The notes below the pieces were generated by a model. That model saw only the letters and a program-made list of their open reading frames with translations, had not been told where the DNA came from and ran no database searches. A stretch of 64,000 bases of DNA, from positions 558,001 to 622,000 of the forward strand of contig JAPFFF010000054.1 in NCBI GenBank assembly GCA_039105265.1, given 5' to 3'. The stretch is from Tritrichomonas musculus (lineage: Eukaryota; Parabasalia; Tritrichomonadida; Tritrichomonadidae). How positions within the stretch are numbered: the stretch's first letter is position 1; each line of letters starts with the position of its first letter. Made by a program: the position numbers and the translations under genes. Shown piece by piece: positions 47,301 to 57,600 of this stretch.

Positions 47301-49115
47301 TGGAATAAAGTTCTTCTTGAAGACACCATCACAATGTTTGACATGAGATTCAAATCGATGTAGGTTTTCAGCTCCTCGATGAGTGTATGAATGACATTTT
47401 GGACAAATATGTATTTGAGTTAGTTTTTCAGCATCTTTAATGTACATGATATGAATTATTTGGTCTTTCGAGAAAAGTAATGCAGAATGAGTTGGATAAG
47501 ATTTATCGAAAAACCATTGTTCAGATAAGACATAATAGTAAGAATTATCGGTTTTAGTAAATTCGTAAATATTAATATTGAGATGATGTTTCTTAGCTAA
47601 TTCTTCCATTTGTTCCATCGTTACACCTTTGAATTCATTGAGAATCTTTAATCCTTGTTTTGGAATTTTAGTTGTATATTCAATGTTATGTTCTTTGAGA
47701 AGTATTTTTTTAGCAACCTTAGTTCGTTTGGCACAATCATATTTTTGAGTGTTTGCAAGATTATAGGTTTTAGTTTTTTCATCATATTCACTCAAACAGA
47801 TTGCTAAAAATCGATAGAAACATAATTTGTCATCTTCATTGTCAGATATTATAAAATCATTTTTGATGAATTCTTTTGGTAAATCTTTAATATGTCCAGT
47901 TACTTTTCGCATTCTCGAAACAGTAAATGAAATTGAACCAACAATTGTTAATTTAGTTGATGAAGTTGATGTTTCATATGAATTGAGATTCGATTCAATA
48001 TACATTTTAACATAATCAAGGTCCTGTAATGATGTTATTATTATAGGAATTGTAGATTGATAATTTTTCCAATTAATATTTCGTGCTTCATATTCGAAAT
48101 GGTCCTTTTCTTCATTCTCCAAATCATGAACAGGAGTTTCAAATACACCAGATAATTGGAAATGAATTTTGAATGGTTTTAGTTCTCTATCAAATACTTG
48201 TTGCAATGATTCGAAGATTTGATTTAATGATGAGATTTGATTGAAATAATAAATAACGATTGGTGAACCATAGTATTCCTCTTTATCAACATAATCTTTA
48301 TCATATTTGGTATAATAATCCCAAACCTCAACTGCTTTATCAAAATCATGTGGTTCATTAATCATAAGGTAATCATTGTGTTTTGATTTAAATTTGTTAT
48401 TGAATTTATCGAGATATTCATATAATTCTTCGTTTTCAGGAATGTAATATTCAAGTAAATGGGATTTATCATGAATTTCTTTTGGTTCAATTTTCTTGAG
48501 ATTTGATTTTTCGAATTCATTGATTAAACGAATTGCATTATCAACTGCTTCATTTGCACGTTTAATTGCATCTTCGATTTCATAATGTCGTTTAATTTTA
48601 TTTTGCTCTTGTTCAAAGTATTCAATATCAGATTCATTTGGTTGTTCATCATAAAATGTTTCACGATTTGCAATATTTTCATCATAATTTTGTTCATTTC
48701 GTTGATTCTGATATTCTTGATTGATTTGAGATTGTTGTTCATTAAAATAGTGAATATCAGATTCATTTGGTTGTTCATCATCATAAAATGATTCACGTTT
48801 TGATATATTTTCATAATTTCGTTCATAAGATTCATTTAATAATTGTTTGTGACGTTCTTGTTCATGAATAATGAAGTTATCAAGACCTTCTTCAAATTCA
48901 TTATCATCTTTAAAATCAGGATTAATTATTTCTTGAGCGTTATGTTGATTTAGATATGTATATAATGTTTTGATATTTCGTAATTTAGCACCTCCTCGAT
49001 ATCGACGAACATCTGCAATTTCAAGATTTTCATTAAGTCCTTGATTAATATTATTAATAGATTCAACAATATCGTTATTAGTAAAATCAATAAATGAATT
49101 TTGGTTGAAAGCCAT
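44376..49115 (-). CDS. Protein-primed DNA polymerase B of the inner Polinton, 1579 aa
   Basis: The N-terminal ~200 residues are charged and contain a duplicated segment (RESFYDDEQPNESDIHYFNE and RETFYDEQPNESDIEYFEQ). A zinc-binding stretch CPKCHSYTHRGAENLHRFES continues HVKHC. The 3'-5' exonuclease has YYMTYDFETMEQ and FGFNSSRFDSNLF. An HNH-like zinc module follows (CHLCKEHFTYQNKPTLDRIN, then NCLLACAECNKLR). The palm has motif A GIDFNSLYPSSFS, motif B KISMNGSYGYDG and motif C YIEGDTDSMYY, then KCYTIWNN. It replicates the linear element from protein-primed ends. It reads inward from the right TIR, with TTTTCCACTTTT 14-25 bp upstream of its ATG. Confidence 0.93.
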   Translation of the reverse strand: MAFNQNSFIDFTNNDIVESINNINQGLNENLEIADVRRYRGGAKLRNIKTLYTYLNQHNAQEIINPDFKDDNEFEEGLDNFIIHEQERHKQLLNESYERNYENISKRESFYDDEQPNESDIHYFNEQQSQINQEYQNQRNEQNYDENIANRETFYDEQPNESDIEYFEQEQNKIKRHYEIEDAIKRANEAVDNAIRLINEFEKSNLKKIEPKEIHDKSHLLEYYIPENEELYEYLDKFNNKFKSKHNDYLMINEPHDFDKAVEVWDYYTKYDKDYVDKEEYYGSPIVIYYFNQISSLNQIFESLQQVFDRELKPFKIHFQLSGVFETPVHDLENEEKDHFEYEARNINWKNYQSTIPIIITSLQDLDYVKMYIESNLNSYETSTSSTKLTIVGSISFTVSRMRKVTGHIKDLPKEFIKNDFIISDNEDDKLCFYRFLAICLSEYDEKTKTYNLANTQKYDCAKRTKVAKKILLKEHNIEYTTKIPKQGLKILNEFKGVTMEQMEELAKKHHLNINIYEFTKTDNSYYYVLSEQWFFDKSYPTHSALLFSKDQIIHIMYIKDAEKLTQIHICPKCHSYTHRGAENLHRFESHVKHCDGVFKKNFIPNKEPLPFCPHILNNPVYEYCLAYDLEWKPNIYYMTYDFETMEQSVNKSISDSTVINSRLIPLSVASCVKLSSGLITKHFSLKDSEEFIPEWISWLFEQSMEVLNDKIVYDKSFLPADKIYDIDTNIYTITVFGFNSSRFDSNLFKKYLNHSHWHVESNSLIGTISSLKQFILVSDHLPTKLRFIDAQSFVAGGTLKQFGIDFGGETNSVKGVFPYEAVNSNNYNEVLSKSEPFSYNDFDSYLNQKNPLSESDYQIYLEDAKNYKTRWDYLLAYNDNDVEMMIKPIDNLIQLNAQYKVDLISNLSLSKNASCIKYALAYKDFNPHENYNPIYKYNEFIPNPKWWQFKCENYYKQDERYNLSHPIKRDLSKCVSSNDYKEFLKLYNDPIKGKCHLCKEHFTYQNKPTLDRINNEIGHEFSNCLLACAECNKLRKRDDPKITALRIQLKKYCKLHHLPTLINNEDEYYTIRNAIAGGLSNVMHRVNIKGETHINKFRYDGINNKVISYDTQNVQTHILGIDFNSLYPSSFSSNPHPFIKYHGGIMFMPGAFIRRIEAKDKQSRERCMKIITSKSRFSNKPNYVFYAVVKLSCPKSKINYFINFPPVFRNINITNNEETIGSYMYNYMKSNNLNSIDKEERKLTMLLDTNGEYMVFSNYYLWFLLDHGLVIDDVKSVSQYECHNGFNQFVNEFMKKRQDIISGKEHGNEKFYKISMNGSYGYDGMNTEKFSKIKICDANKAYQSIISQTYMGGAQLNENTFMIQHSPKSYHCTTCLQESLWTLDNAKFWYLTFYYDFMNKCLDMDKIHYIEGDTDSMYYAVSGAPNEPPTQLFNHVIKNKEFYDKHVYEFMPNPSIGTIEDEKKVLGCAIEKTGENMIALAPKCYTIWNNNGQTKSLKLKGVSLKKNVIKSSDYKDIIENNSVKQGKNINLQMNGNQMSKLTIQKNALTGLHTKMIVLENNSCAPFIKGITANDYIIQ

Positions 49116-49128
49116 TTATCAAAAATAA

Positions 49129-49140
49129 AAAAGTGGAAAA
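49129..49140 (-). promoter_or_regulatory. TTTTCCACTTTT element upstream of the inner polymerase gene
   Basis: The 12-mer on the minus strand ends 13 bases before the ATG at 49115. The host kinase gene has the same 12-mer at 59309-59320, at nearly the same distance from its ATG. Confidence 0.4.
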
Positions 49141-49154
49141 AAATTAGTTTGAAA

Positions 49155-49424
49155 AAATTAAAATTTTATAACTTGTTCTCAGGTTCACTCTAGAGCCCTT
49201 ATTTAAAATTAAATCCCAAATTAGTTTTGAAATAAATTTTAAAATGAGTGTTTAGCGCTTTATGACAGGCCTTGTTCTACAACAGATTATGAAGGCTAAT
49301 TAAAATTTAAACCCTGTGGATAATTTTTTCACTAATTTTCAAAATGAGGTTTTGAGCTTGGTTCCTGAGGGGGGTTTCCAATGAATTATTATCTGGGGGT
49401 CAATACGAACATACTATTACTACT
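49155..49424 (-). repeat. Right TIR of the inner Polinton
   Basis: Inverted copy of 28075-28345. It is followed by the target duplication CTGGTA at 49425-49430. Confidence 0.93.
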
Positions 49425-51231
49425 CTGGTATGAGTGAGTAACTGTCACGGAATGTTAAACGCTTAGTTATGTTCTTAGTTACATATGTATGTTTGACTTT
49501 ATCCCACTGTTTGATGGGTATGTATTGTTTCATGACTGCTTGTAAGATGGTACCACCACGTTTAATGACACTAGCCTTCCAACCTGGTTCGTTAATGAAG
49601 AAACATACGTCATACTTAAGATTGTGGAAGTAAATCAATGAGTGATTGGGTAGATCATTTAAGAATCGTTTTGCAATGTCATCACCAGTGTAAGGCTCTT
49701 TACATTTAACACCATCGTACACACAGCATAAGTATGGTTGGTGTGGTGATACAGTTACATCTGTTTCAAAGTCAGCGTAGTAAACTGCTTTCCATGGTGT
49801 AATATGTTTGGCATTAGATGATTCTTCTTTACAATATAACGTTTCATCATAGTCGAGTTCAATGTAATCATTCAAGTGGTTGTCATACTCACAGGTTGTT
49901 AATATGTTTTGTTCACATTGATTAATCTCACGAAAGCAGTTGCATTCAAACATCTTGCGGAATACCTTAGTGAAATCATTACCTGTCCAATCAGCAGTGG
50001 TGTAAAGTGGATAGCCTGTTTGATTAACGCCTCTGATGTGAAATCGTTTTTCAACTGGAATGCCAGCATGTTTTTCATCGAGTTCATCTCTATGTTCAAT
50101 GTAATAGGTGGTGATTGGCAACTTCTCATTGTTATCAATCATGAAATGGTCTTTGTATAATAGCAACCTAACCACTCTATTAGCAGTCACATTACTGTTC
50201 TTATGTGTGTCAATGCTTAAGTGTTTTTGATGTTTAACATCACGTGATTCATCAATGCGATATACAATGAAGTGGCATTGCATTTCACTAGCTATTTTGA
50301 GTATCATATTGATGGGTACTGAACGTGTGTGTATCATACCACGTAACATGTCAATCTCATCTTTAGTGAATACACCTGACTGAATGCATGCATATACGAA
50401 GCAGTTGTCAGTATAGTTTTTGGCATCAACCTCGTGAAAGATCTGATAACGTGATAAGTCAAGTGATGGGATGAGGTTAATGTATGGAAAGAATGCACCA
50501 TCATATGAGTTGCGGAATAAATCAACTGTTGCAACATCAATATATTCACCATTAATCTTCTCTTGAAATACTGTTTTACCATTGCGTTTAGTTAACTTAT
50601 AGAAGGTAACAATAAACTTAACTGGGATGTAATCAGCATTAACTTCTGGATTAGTATCAGAACCGAATTGTTCAACTGTAATGTTACCAAGTATTCCATC
50701 GATTACTTCATCAATAGTTAACTCATTGTTTATTGGAAAGGATTTTAGATGTCTATCTTCATTATCATAACTTAATACACTTGCTGTGGGAAAGCGTGAT
50801 CTGTTATCGCGAATATATCTCAACACTTGTATGAATGCATGTTGTGTTTCAATGTTGTTATCAATATTAACTTCGAATGCATCGTGATTGTTAGCAGCAG
50901 TCATCATACGTTCCAACTCATCTTGATACTTAGTTTCATCGTAGTAGTGGTCTCCATACAAGCGTTCAGCTGCATCCATAAGTGAAAGAATGAATTCATC
51001 ATCATTGTATTGGCCATCATCAATCATTTGTAGAGTGTTAATAATCGTGGATGGAGCTGTGAATGTGAATGGCGTATATTCAACAACGGCATTGGTAAGA
51101 TCTGTTACGTGTTCAACATCATTATTTACAGTGGTGACATCAACATCATTCGTAGTGGCTTCGTAATCATCAACTAGGATTAACTTCTGATCATCATCTG
51201 AATCGAAATCAATAATATCATATGGTGGCAT
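49425..51231 (-). pseudogene. Protein-primed DNA polymerase B of the outer Polinton, exonuclease-side part
   Basis: The N-terminal part of the gene interrupted by the inner element. Residues 1-170 are acidic and low-complexity. A middle part (about 270-390) has DAKNYTDNCFVYACIQSGVF and QCHFIVYRIDES, an OTU-like or linker region. Exonuclease motifs follow: KAVYYADFETDVTV (about 480) and LIYFHNLKYDVCFF (about 525). The ATG lies 4 bp after the stop of the acidic-protein gene, so the two are probably expressed from one short region. Confidence 0.85.
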
Positions 51232-51234
51232 TAT

Positions 51235-52578
51235 TTAATTACGACGGTATAACTTAAGTGAACCGCCTTTCTCAATGAAAGTGATGGCATGTTTGTTGTC
51301 ATCATCGTATTGATATGTTTCAACAGCAGCAATATCAATGGTTTCAATCTCAAGGTCTGGTTCGTATTTGGACTCAGCATAGAGTTTAACATCAATAACA
51401 TCGCCTGTTTCACGTACTACCTTGTGTAGTTCAAACTTAACAACATTATCATCATCATCTTGTCCGACTTCATCGAAACAATCATCTTCAACTTCATAAT
51501 CACATACTTCAATGTCGATAATGTTACCATTGCTATCATATGTAACTTCACATGGTTTGACGTCAATAGTACAATACTCAACTGATTCATCGACGAAATC
51601 AATAGCATCAACATTAACAATCGTCAACTTAGCGTGTTCATTAACGGGTTCATCAACGAAATCAACAGCATCAACATATTCAATCATCAACTTGGCATGT
51701 TTATTAACGGGTTCGTCAATGAAATCAACAGCATTAACATCTTCAATCATCAACTTAGCGTGTTCATCAATGGGTTCAACTACTTCTTCACTATGTGTTG
51801 TGTTATTAAGTGGTTCATCAACTAGTTCAATAGCGTCAACATCATCATCGTTAAGTTGTGCATCATCTTCATCATTATCATGTGTTGCATCATCGTTAAG
51901 TGGTGTTGCATCATCGTCATCTAATGTAGGTTCTTCTTCATCTGATGCTAATTCGTCATCGTTAAGTGATGCATCATTGTCATCATTAAGTGTTGTATAA
52001 TCGTCATCTAATGTAGGCTCTTCTTCATCTGATGCTAATTCGTCATCGTTAAGTGATGCATCATCGTCATCATTAAGTGTTGTATAATCGTCATCGTTAA
52101 GTGGTGTTGTATCATCGTCATTGTTAAGTGATGCGGAATCGTCATCGAAAAGTGAATCACCCATGTCATAAAATGCACACTCTTCTTCAGCTGATGCTAA
52201 CTCGTCATCGTTAAGTGGTGCATCATTGTCATCGTTAAGTGGTACAGTAACTGGTGCTGTGATGGTAGCATCATCGTCGTCGAATATAAGTTCAACATCA
52301 TCGTCATCGTTAAGTGGTGCTGTGATGGTAGCATTATCATCGTCAAATATAAGTTCAACATCATCGTCTTCGTTAAGTGATGCGGTATCATCATCGTCAA
52401 CAAATATGAGTTCAACATCATCGTCATCGTTAAGTGGTGTATCAATGTTATCATATGATGGGATGACGTCATTGCTATGTTCGGAGATGATGAGGGAGTC
52501 GTTATCAATGTATGTGGTTGTGTCCTCATCATAAGTGCAGTTTTCAATTGCGATTAATTCGGATATGGCAAGTGGCAT
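51235..52578 (-). CDS. Asp-rich repeat protein of the outer Polinton, 447 aa
   Basis: Start at ATG 52578 (MPLAISELIAIENCTYDEDT). Most of residues 40-260 are repeats of the type PLNDDDDVELIFDDDDATIT and LNDDELASDEEEP. Another set (EHAKLMIEDVNAVDFIDEPV) repeats three times at about 270-330. The C-terminal ~110 residues look folded (VKPCEVTYDSNGNIIDIEVC, VVKFELHKVVRETGDVIDVK) and basic at the end (LKLYRRN). The strong negative charge suggests a nucleic-acid mimic or histone/basic-protein binder. It is the outermost gene at the right TIR and precedes the polymerase gene by 4 bp. Confidence 0.6.
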   Translation of the reverse strand: MPLAISELIAIENCTYDEDTTTYIDNDSLIISEHSNDVIPSYDNIDTPLNDDDDVELIFVDDDDTASLNEDDDVELIFDDDNATITAPLNDDDDVELIFDDDDATITAPVTVPLNDDNDAPLNDDELASAEEECAFYDMGDSLFDDDSASLNNDDDTTPLNDDDYTTLNDDDDASLNDDELASDEEEPTLDDDYTTLNDDNDASLNDDELASDEEEPTLDDDDATPLNDDATHDNDEDDAQLNDDDVDAIELVDEPLNNTTHSEEVVEPIDEHAKLMIEDVNAVDFIDEPVNKHAKLMIEYVDAVDFVDEPVNEHAKLTIVNVDAIDFVDESVEYCTIDVKPCEVTYDSNGNIIDIEVCDYEVEDDCFDEVGQDDDDNVVKFELHKVVRETGDVIDVKLYAESKYEPDLEIETIDIAAVETYQYDDDNKHAITFIEKGGSLKLYRRN

Positions 52579-52647
52579 TTGTGTGGTGATAAAAAAAATT
52601 GACACGCTAAAAAAATTAGGGTGGGCTTAATTGAAAAAAGTAGTGTG

Positions 52648-52892
52648 TTTACAGTTGAACCATGTTATGTGAACCGTTGTGTGACGTGATATGTGGTGTG
52701 TGACGTGAGGTGGTGACATGAGGTGATGATATGAGGTGGTGACATGAGTTTAATGTGAGGTGACGTGTTAAGTGGTGACATGAGGTTTCACATTGAAAGT
52801 GCTATGTTCTAGAAATGTCAAAAGGTATGGAGTTTCATCTTAAGGGGGGCAGATGATACGTAGTATCAGACGCCACCCTTAGGGTATCTACT
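52648..52892 (-). repeat. Right TIR of the outer Polinton
   Basis: About 245 bp. Compared with the left TIR it holds about 50 bp more of the degenerate GTGACATGAGGTG repeats in its inner half, while the outer 119 bp are identical. It is followed by TCCTT (52893-52897). Confidence 0.92.
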
Positions 52893-52897
52893 TCCTT

Positions 52898-53479
52898 AAT
52901 AATAATATATTTTATTTAAATTATCGCTTTTTTTGATTATATAAATAATATAAATAAAAAAATATATGTGAAAACATAAAAATAGAGTTTTTTTAAAAAG
53001 TCAAATATTTACTGATTTTGAGTTTTTGTTGAAAATAAACTAAAAAACACATTCATTTAAAATATAATTTTTATATATTAATTTCATTTTTTAATAATAG
53101 ATATTGATTTTTTTTAATGCAATATAAATGTTCTAATTCTTATTTTTTTGAATGAAAATAAAAACCTGGCGTTTTTGAAAAAACGAGTTTTTTAATTTTA
53201 CCTGGCAGAAGGTCAAATGTGGCGTTTTTGATTTTTTTAAAAAATATTGATCAAAAACGCCTTTAGAAAAAGTGAAAATTTGAGTAGTTGGCAAAAAATT
53301 GAATGGGCGTTTTTGATTTATCCCCAAAAAAATCACTATTTTTTAAAAAATTTTCAAAAAATTCACAATTTTTATTTTTTTATTTCAAAAAAACGAAATG
53401 TGAAGTGAAAAAAGTGGAAAATTTTATCATCTCCCTTGAAAACATTTTTTAAAACTGTTTTTGGCACTTTTATTTTTAA
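52898..53479. other. AT-rich host DNA with four GGCGTTTTTGA words; related to the MITE flank
   Basis: GGCGTTTTTGA or its complement occurs near 53168, 53221, 53251 and 53306. The segment 53310-53450 is an inverted copy of the sequence around the MITE at 2329-3061, without the MITE, and ends with TTTTCCACTTTT on the minus strand. It may be upstream DNA of a lost gene. The 67-codon minus frame at 53133-53336 follows this repeat and is not called. Confidence 0.5.
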
Positions 53480-53850
53480 CTGCCTTTGATAATTGTATAA
53501 AATTGGCTTCTTTGATATTTTTGATAATAGAACTTTCCTCCATTCATTTAATGGTGCTATTTATTCTACAAATTTCGATATTTTTTACTTGATTCCAAAA
53601 GGAAAAACCTAAAATTGAAATTCATAAGAATGTTGAGACCATTAAATTTTTGTGTATTTGCTGAAAATGCTTTTATAAAAGAAATTAAGATGCCTGATAC
53701 AGTTAAAGGCATTGGTTATAAAGCGTTTTTTAAATTGCACTAGTTTTTTATCTGTTGTCATTAGTAATAATACTGAATATATAGTCAAATTTAAGTGTAA
53801 CTTTAAGATTGCCTGCTTCTTTAAATGAAATTTATCACCAGAACTTTTTA
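53480..53850 (+). pseudogene. BspA-like leucine-rich-repeat gene fragment
   Basis: Broken plus-strand frames include FIKEIKMPDTVKGIGYKAFF, the BspA repeat pattern, followed by stops. Too decayed to define ends. Confidence 0.5.
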
Positions 53851-54670
53851 TGAAGGCATGAACAGTTCTAGTTGTTCATGTAATGATTTGGATATATATA
53901 ATTAAAAAAAAAATCAAATTAATATACAATTATTTGGCTGAAGTGAGTTCTTTAGCAATGAGAATAAGCCGATTTTGTTGGTTTTGCTCGTTTATTATTT
54001 ATTAATTATTTTGAATATCAATTAAAAAAACAACAAAAATGATTGAATTTACAATTATCTTTTTTGGTTAAATCGTGCAGTATTTACATGTATACCCAAT
54101 ATAAAAAAGATCAAGAAAAAGTAATAAAATGATTTTATATGATATCTCATTCCAAAATTCTTAATTCTTCTTTTTTATCAATAATTATTTGCAGATAAGC
54201 TAAATATATATTGGCTTTTTGATATAAAATTTTTATTATTTATTATCAGTTTGAAAATTCAAAAAAAAATTAATTGATTTAGGTTTGATTAGGACTTATT
54301 TAACATTTTTAGGCAGATTTTAAATAAATATTGCCCTTTCTGGTACTTAATCATTAAAATCATCTTTAAATGGATCATTTTCCGCATTTTTATTATAAAT
54401 AAGATTGTTTGTATTTGTTGTTGATTGAGTTTCATCAAGTGTTTGTATTTCTTTTCTTAATCAAGAAGAAAACCAGAAGAGCAATTATAACAAGAGCTGC
54501 ATCAAAAGGGACCTAAAAAATATGGTACTATTGGGGATCATTAATGAAAAACGCAAAATCAATCAAATAAAGAGGTTTCTTAATGAGAAAGAAGTTATCG
54601 TTAAGAAATCAGAACATTTATACTATACTACTAAAATAAATATTTTAATCAAAGAACATTTCATATATTA
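53851..54670. other. AT-rich intergenic DNA
   Basis: No convincing open frame or repeat. Lys/Glu-rich words near 54460-54610 may be further gene decay. Confidence 0.5.
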
Positions 54671-57600
54671 TTATAAAATATCTTTTCCAAATCCTTCATA
54701 AAATTCTTCATTGATATCTTGAATTTTTGATTTGACTTCTTGTTTGGCTTCAAGATTCGATTTTTCAAGATAATTAAATGTTTGGACATCATCAAACAAA
54801 TACAAAAAATCATAATGGCGAACAGTTTGATAAAATTGTTCATAATAATCATTATTATACTTGTAAAGCAGATATAAAAAATCTTGTTTGTGTATGATTT
54901 CTGAAATTTTATTTGTTTCTTCCACATGATTTTGAACTTCTTTTTCAATAATGCAACGGTTGATTTCTCCATATTTCTTAATTAAAATCATATATAGCAA
55001 ATGAACTGCAGGTGTAAATTTTTTAATTGCTGCCTCAACAAGTAATTTAATTGGTTCTGAATAATCTAGATTATTGGATTCTTCATATTCATCCAAAAGT
55101 AAATTAGATAAGTTAAACATTGATAATTTGCATTTTTTGTATTTTATTGCTTCCTTAAAATATTCTTTTGCTAATAAAATATTTTTATTTATATTCTCAA
55201 AGCCATTTTTATATATAACGCCAAGGTTATTTTTAGCATGTTCATTATTTAAATTGGATAAAACTTTATAATACTTAATTGATTTATTAATATCACGATC
55301 AACATGCTTCCCTTCAAGATAAAAATCACCAAGAATTAACTGTGATAAACGAAAATCTTGTTTTCCTGATATTTCAAAATAGTATAACGCTTTCTTTATG
55401 TCTTGTCTTTTATAAAAAACAAAGCCAAGGAAATGTTGTGCCCATAGATAGTTTTGATTTGCAGAAAGTTTAAAATAATGAATAGCTTTATTTATATCCA
55501 AAGGAATGTAAATTCCTTCATAATAAATACGTCCAAGAATAAATTGCGCCTTTGGATCATTTCGATTTACTGATAATGTGATATAATGAAGAGCTTTTTG
55601 AATATCTTTAGTTATATATTCTCCTAAAAAGTAGATCTGTCCTAAATCTAATTGTGCACTTGAAAGATTATTATCTGCTGCAAGTTTAAAATAATGAATG
55701 GCTTTGTCTATATCTCGTGGAAAATAATTTCCATCATAATAAATACGTCCAAGGTTATATTGTGCTTTTGCAAGATTTTGATTTGCGGATAATGTTAAAT
55801 AATGAATAGCTTTATATACATCTCTAGTGACATATTCTCCACAATAATAAATACTTCCAAGCATATATTGTGACTCATCATGATTTTGATTTGCTGCAAG
55901 AGTAAAATAATATATGGATTTGTCTATATCTCGTTTAATATCTTCGTTTGTATAATAAATAAGTCCAAGTTCGTATTGCGATTTTATATGATTTTGATTT
56001 GCTGCAAGTGAAAAATAATAAATTGATTTATTTATATCTTTTGTAATGTATTCTCCTTTTAAATAATATAATCCAAAAAAATATTGTCCTTCTGGGCAAT
56101 TTTGATTCAAAGCAAGCGAATAATAATAAATAGCTTTGTTAATATCTCGCGGTATATATATACCTTCCATATATATGTTTCCTAAATTGATGTGAGCCTT
56201 CGAATAATTTTGTTTTGAAGCGAGTGATAAATAAAAAATAGCTTTTTTCATATCTCGTGCAACAAAAATACCTTGGTGATATAAATAACCAAGATTATTT
56301 TGTGAAATTGCATTATTTTGATTTGCTGAAAGTGTAAAATATGTAATAGCTTTATCTATATTTTTTGTGACATCGTTACCTTCAAAATAAATTTTTCCAA
56401 GATAATATTGTGCATCTTTATCATTTTGATTTGCAGCAAGCGTTAAGTATTCAATACCTTTCCTTATATTTTTAGTTATATATTTGCCTTCAAAATAGAT
56501 CACTCCGAGATAAAATTGTGCATCTTTATCATTTTGATTTGCTGCAAGTGTAAAATATTCAATAGCTTTATTTACATTTTGTGTGATATATTTCCCTTCT
56601 ATATAAAATACACCAAGGTAATATTGTGCATTTATAAAATCTTGATCGGCAGCAAGTGTAATATATTTAAGAGCTTTGTTTATATTTTGGGTGATATGTT
56701 TACCTTCGAAATAAAAAGAGCCAAGATAAAATTGTGAATATTTATGATTTTGATTCGCTGAAAGTGTAAAATATTCAATAGCTTTGTTGATATTTCTAGT
56801 TACATGTTCTCCTTTATAATAAATCATTCCAAGCATAAATTGCGCTTCTTTGTCATTTTGATTTGCTGAAAGTGTAAAATATTCAATAGCTTTGTTAATA
56901 TTTTGGGTGATATGTTTGCCTTCGTAATAAATCATTCCAAGATGATATTGTGCTTCTTTATGATTTTGATTAGCAGCAAGTGTAAAATATTCAATAACTT
57001 TGTTGACATTTCTAGTCATATATTGGCCTCCTAAATAAATTGCTCCAAGATAAAATTGTGCTTCTTTGTCATTTTGACTTGCTGAAAGTGTAAAATATTC
57101 AATAGCTTTGTTTATATTTTGGGTGATATCTTTACCTTCGTAATAAATTATGCCAAGTACAAATTGTGCTTTTTTGTCATTTTGATTTGCTGAAAGAGTA
57201 AAATATTCAATAGCTTTGTTGATATTTCTAGTTACATGTTCTCCTTTATAATAAAGCATTCCAAGCATAAATTGTGCATCTTTGTCATTTTGACTTGCTG
57301 AAAGTGTAAAATATTCAATAGCTTTGTTTATATTTTGGGTGATATCTTTACCTTCGTAATAAATCATTCCAAGATTATATTGGGCTTCTTTATGATTTCG
57401 ATTTGCTGAAAGTGTAAAATATTCAATAGCTTTGTTAATATTTTGGGTGATATGTTTGCCTTCGTAATAAATCATTCCAAGATGATATTGTGCTTCTTTA
57501 TGATTTTGATTAGCAGCAAGTGTATAATATTCAATAACTTTGTTGATATTTCTAGTCATATATTTGCCTTCGTAATAAATTATGCCAAGATAAAATTGTG

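Larger units (their letters stand above)
28075..49424. mobile_element. Inner Polinton/Maverick element, looks whole
   Basis: 21,350 bp bounded by ~270-bp TIRs starting AGTAGTAATAGTATG. It is flanked by a perfect 6-bp duplication CTGGTA (28069-28074 and 49425-49430), the standard Polinton size. It carries long uninterrupted genes for DNA polymerase B, rve integrase, packaging ATPase, major capsid, penton-like and fibre-like proteins, plus KilA-N and HNH-like proteins. Gene order is unlike that of the outer element and the DNA is more AT-rich, so it is a different lineage. TIRs are about 97% identical by eye. It is younger than the element it interrupts. Confidence 0.95.
9745..52892. mobile_element. 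Outer Polinton/Maverick element, broken once by a nested Polinton
   Basis: The element starts with AGTAGATACCCTAAGGGTGG and ends with its inverted copy, and begins and ends AG...CT as Polintons do. It spans 43.1 kb, of which about 21.8 kb is its own sequence. Recognised parts are an rve integrase, a packaging ATPase, a double-jelly-roll major capsid protein, a penton-like protein, a small capsid-associated peptide, a giant fibre-like protein and a protein-primed DNA polymerase B. It has one visible break, the insertion of a second Polinton at 28075-49424 in the polymerase gene. The first 119 bp of the two TIRs are identical, suggesting a fairly recent insertion. It is visibly less AT-rich than its surroundings. 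I did not recognise a maturation protease. Confidence 0.93.

Noticed and set aside
44681-48835. Short frames antisense or out of frame within the inner polymerase gene
   Set aside because: Overlap the conserved polymerase motifs in another frame and show no family signal.
51512-52534. Ser-rich plus-strand frames opposite the Asp-repeat protein
   Set aside because: Antisense of GAT/GAC repeats gives Ser-rich frames automatically; the minus strand has the start context and a folded C-terminal domain.
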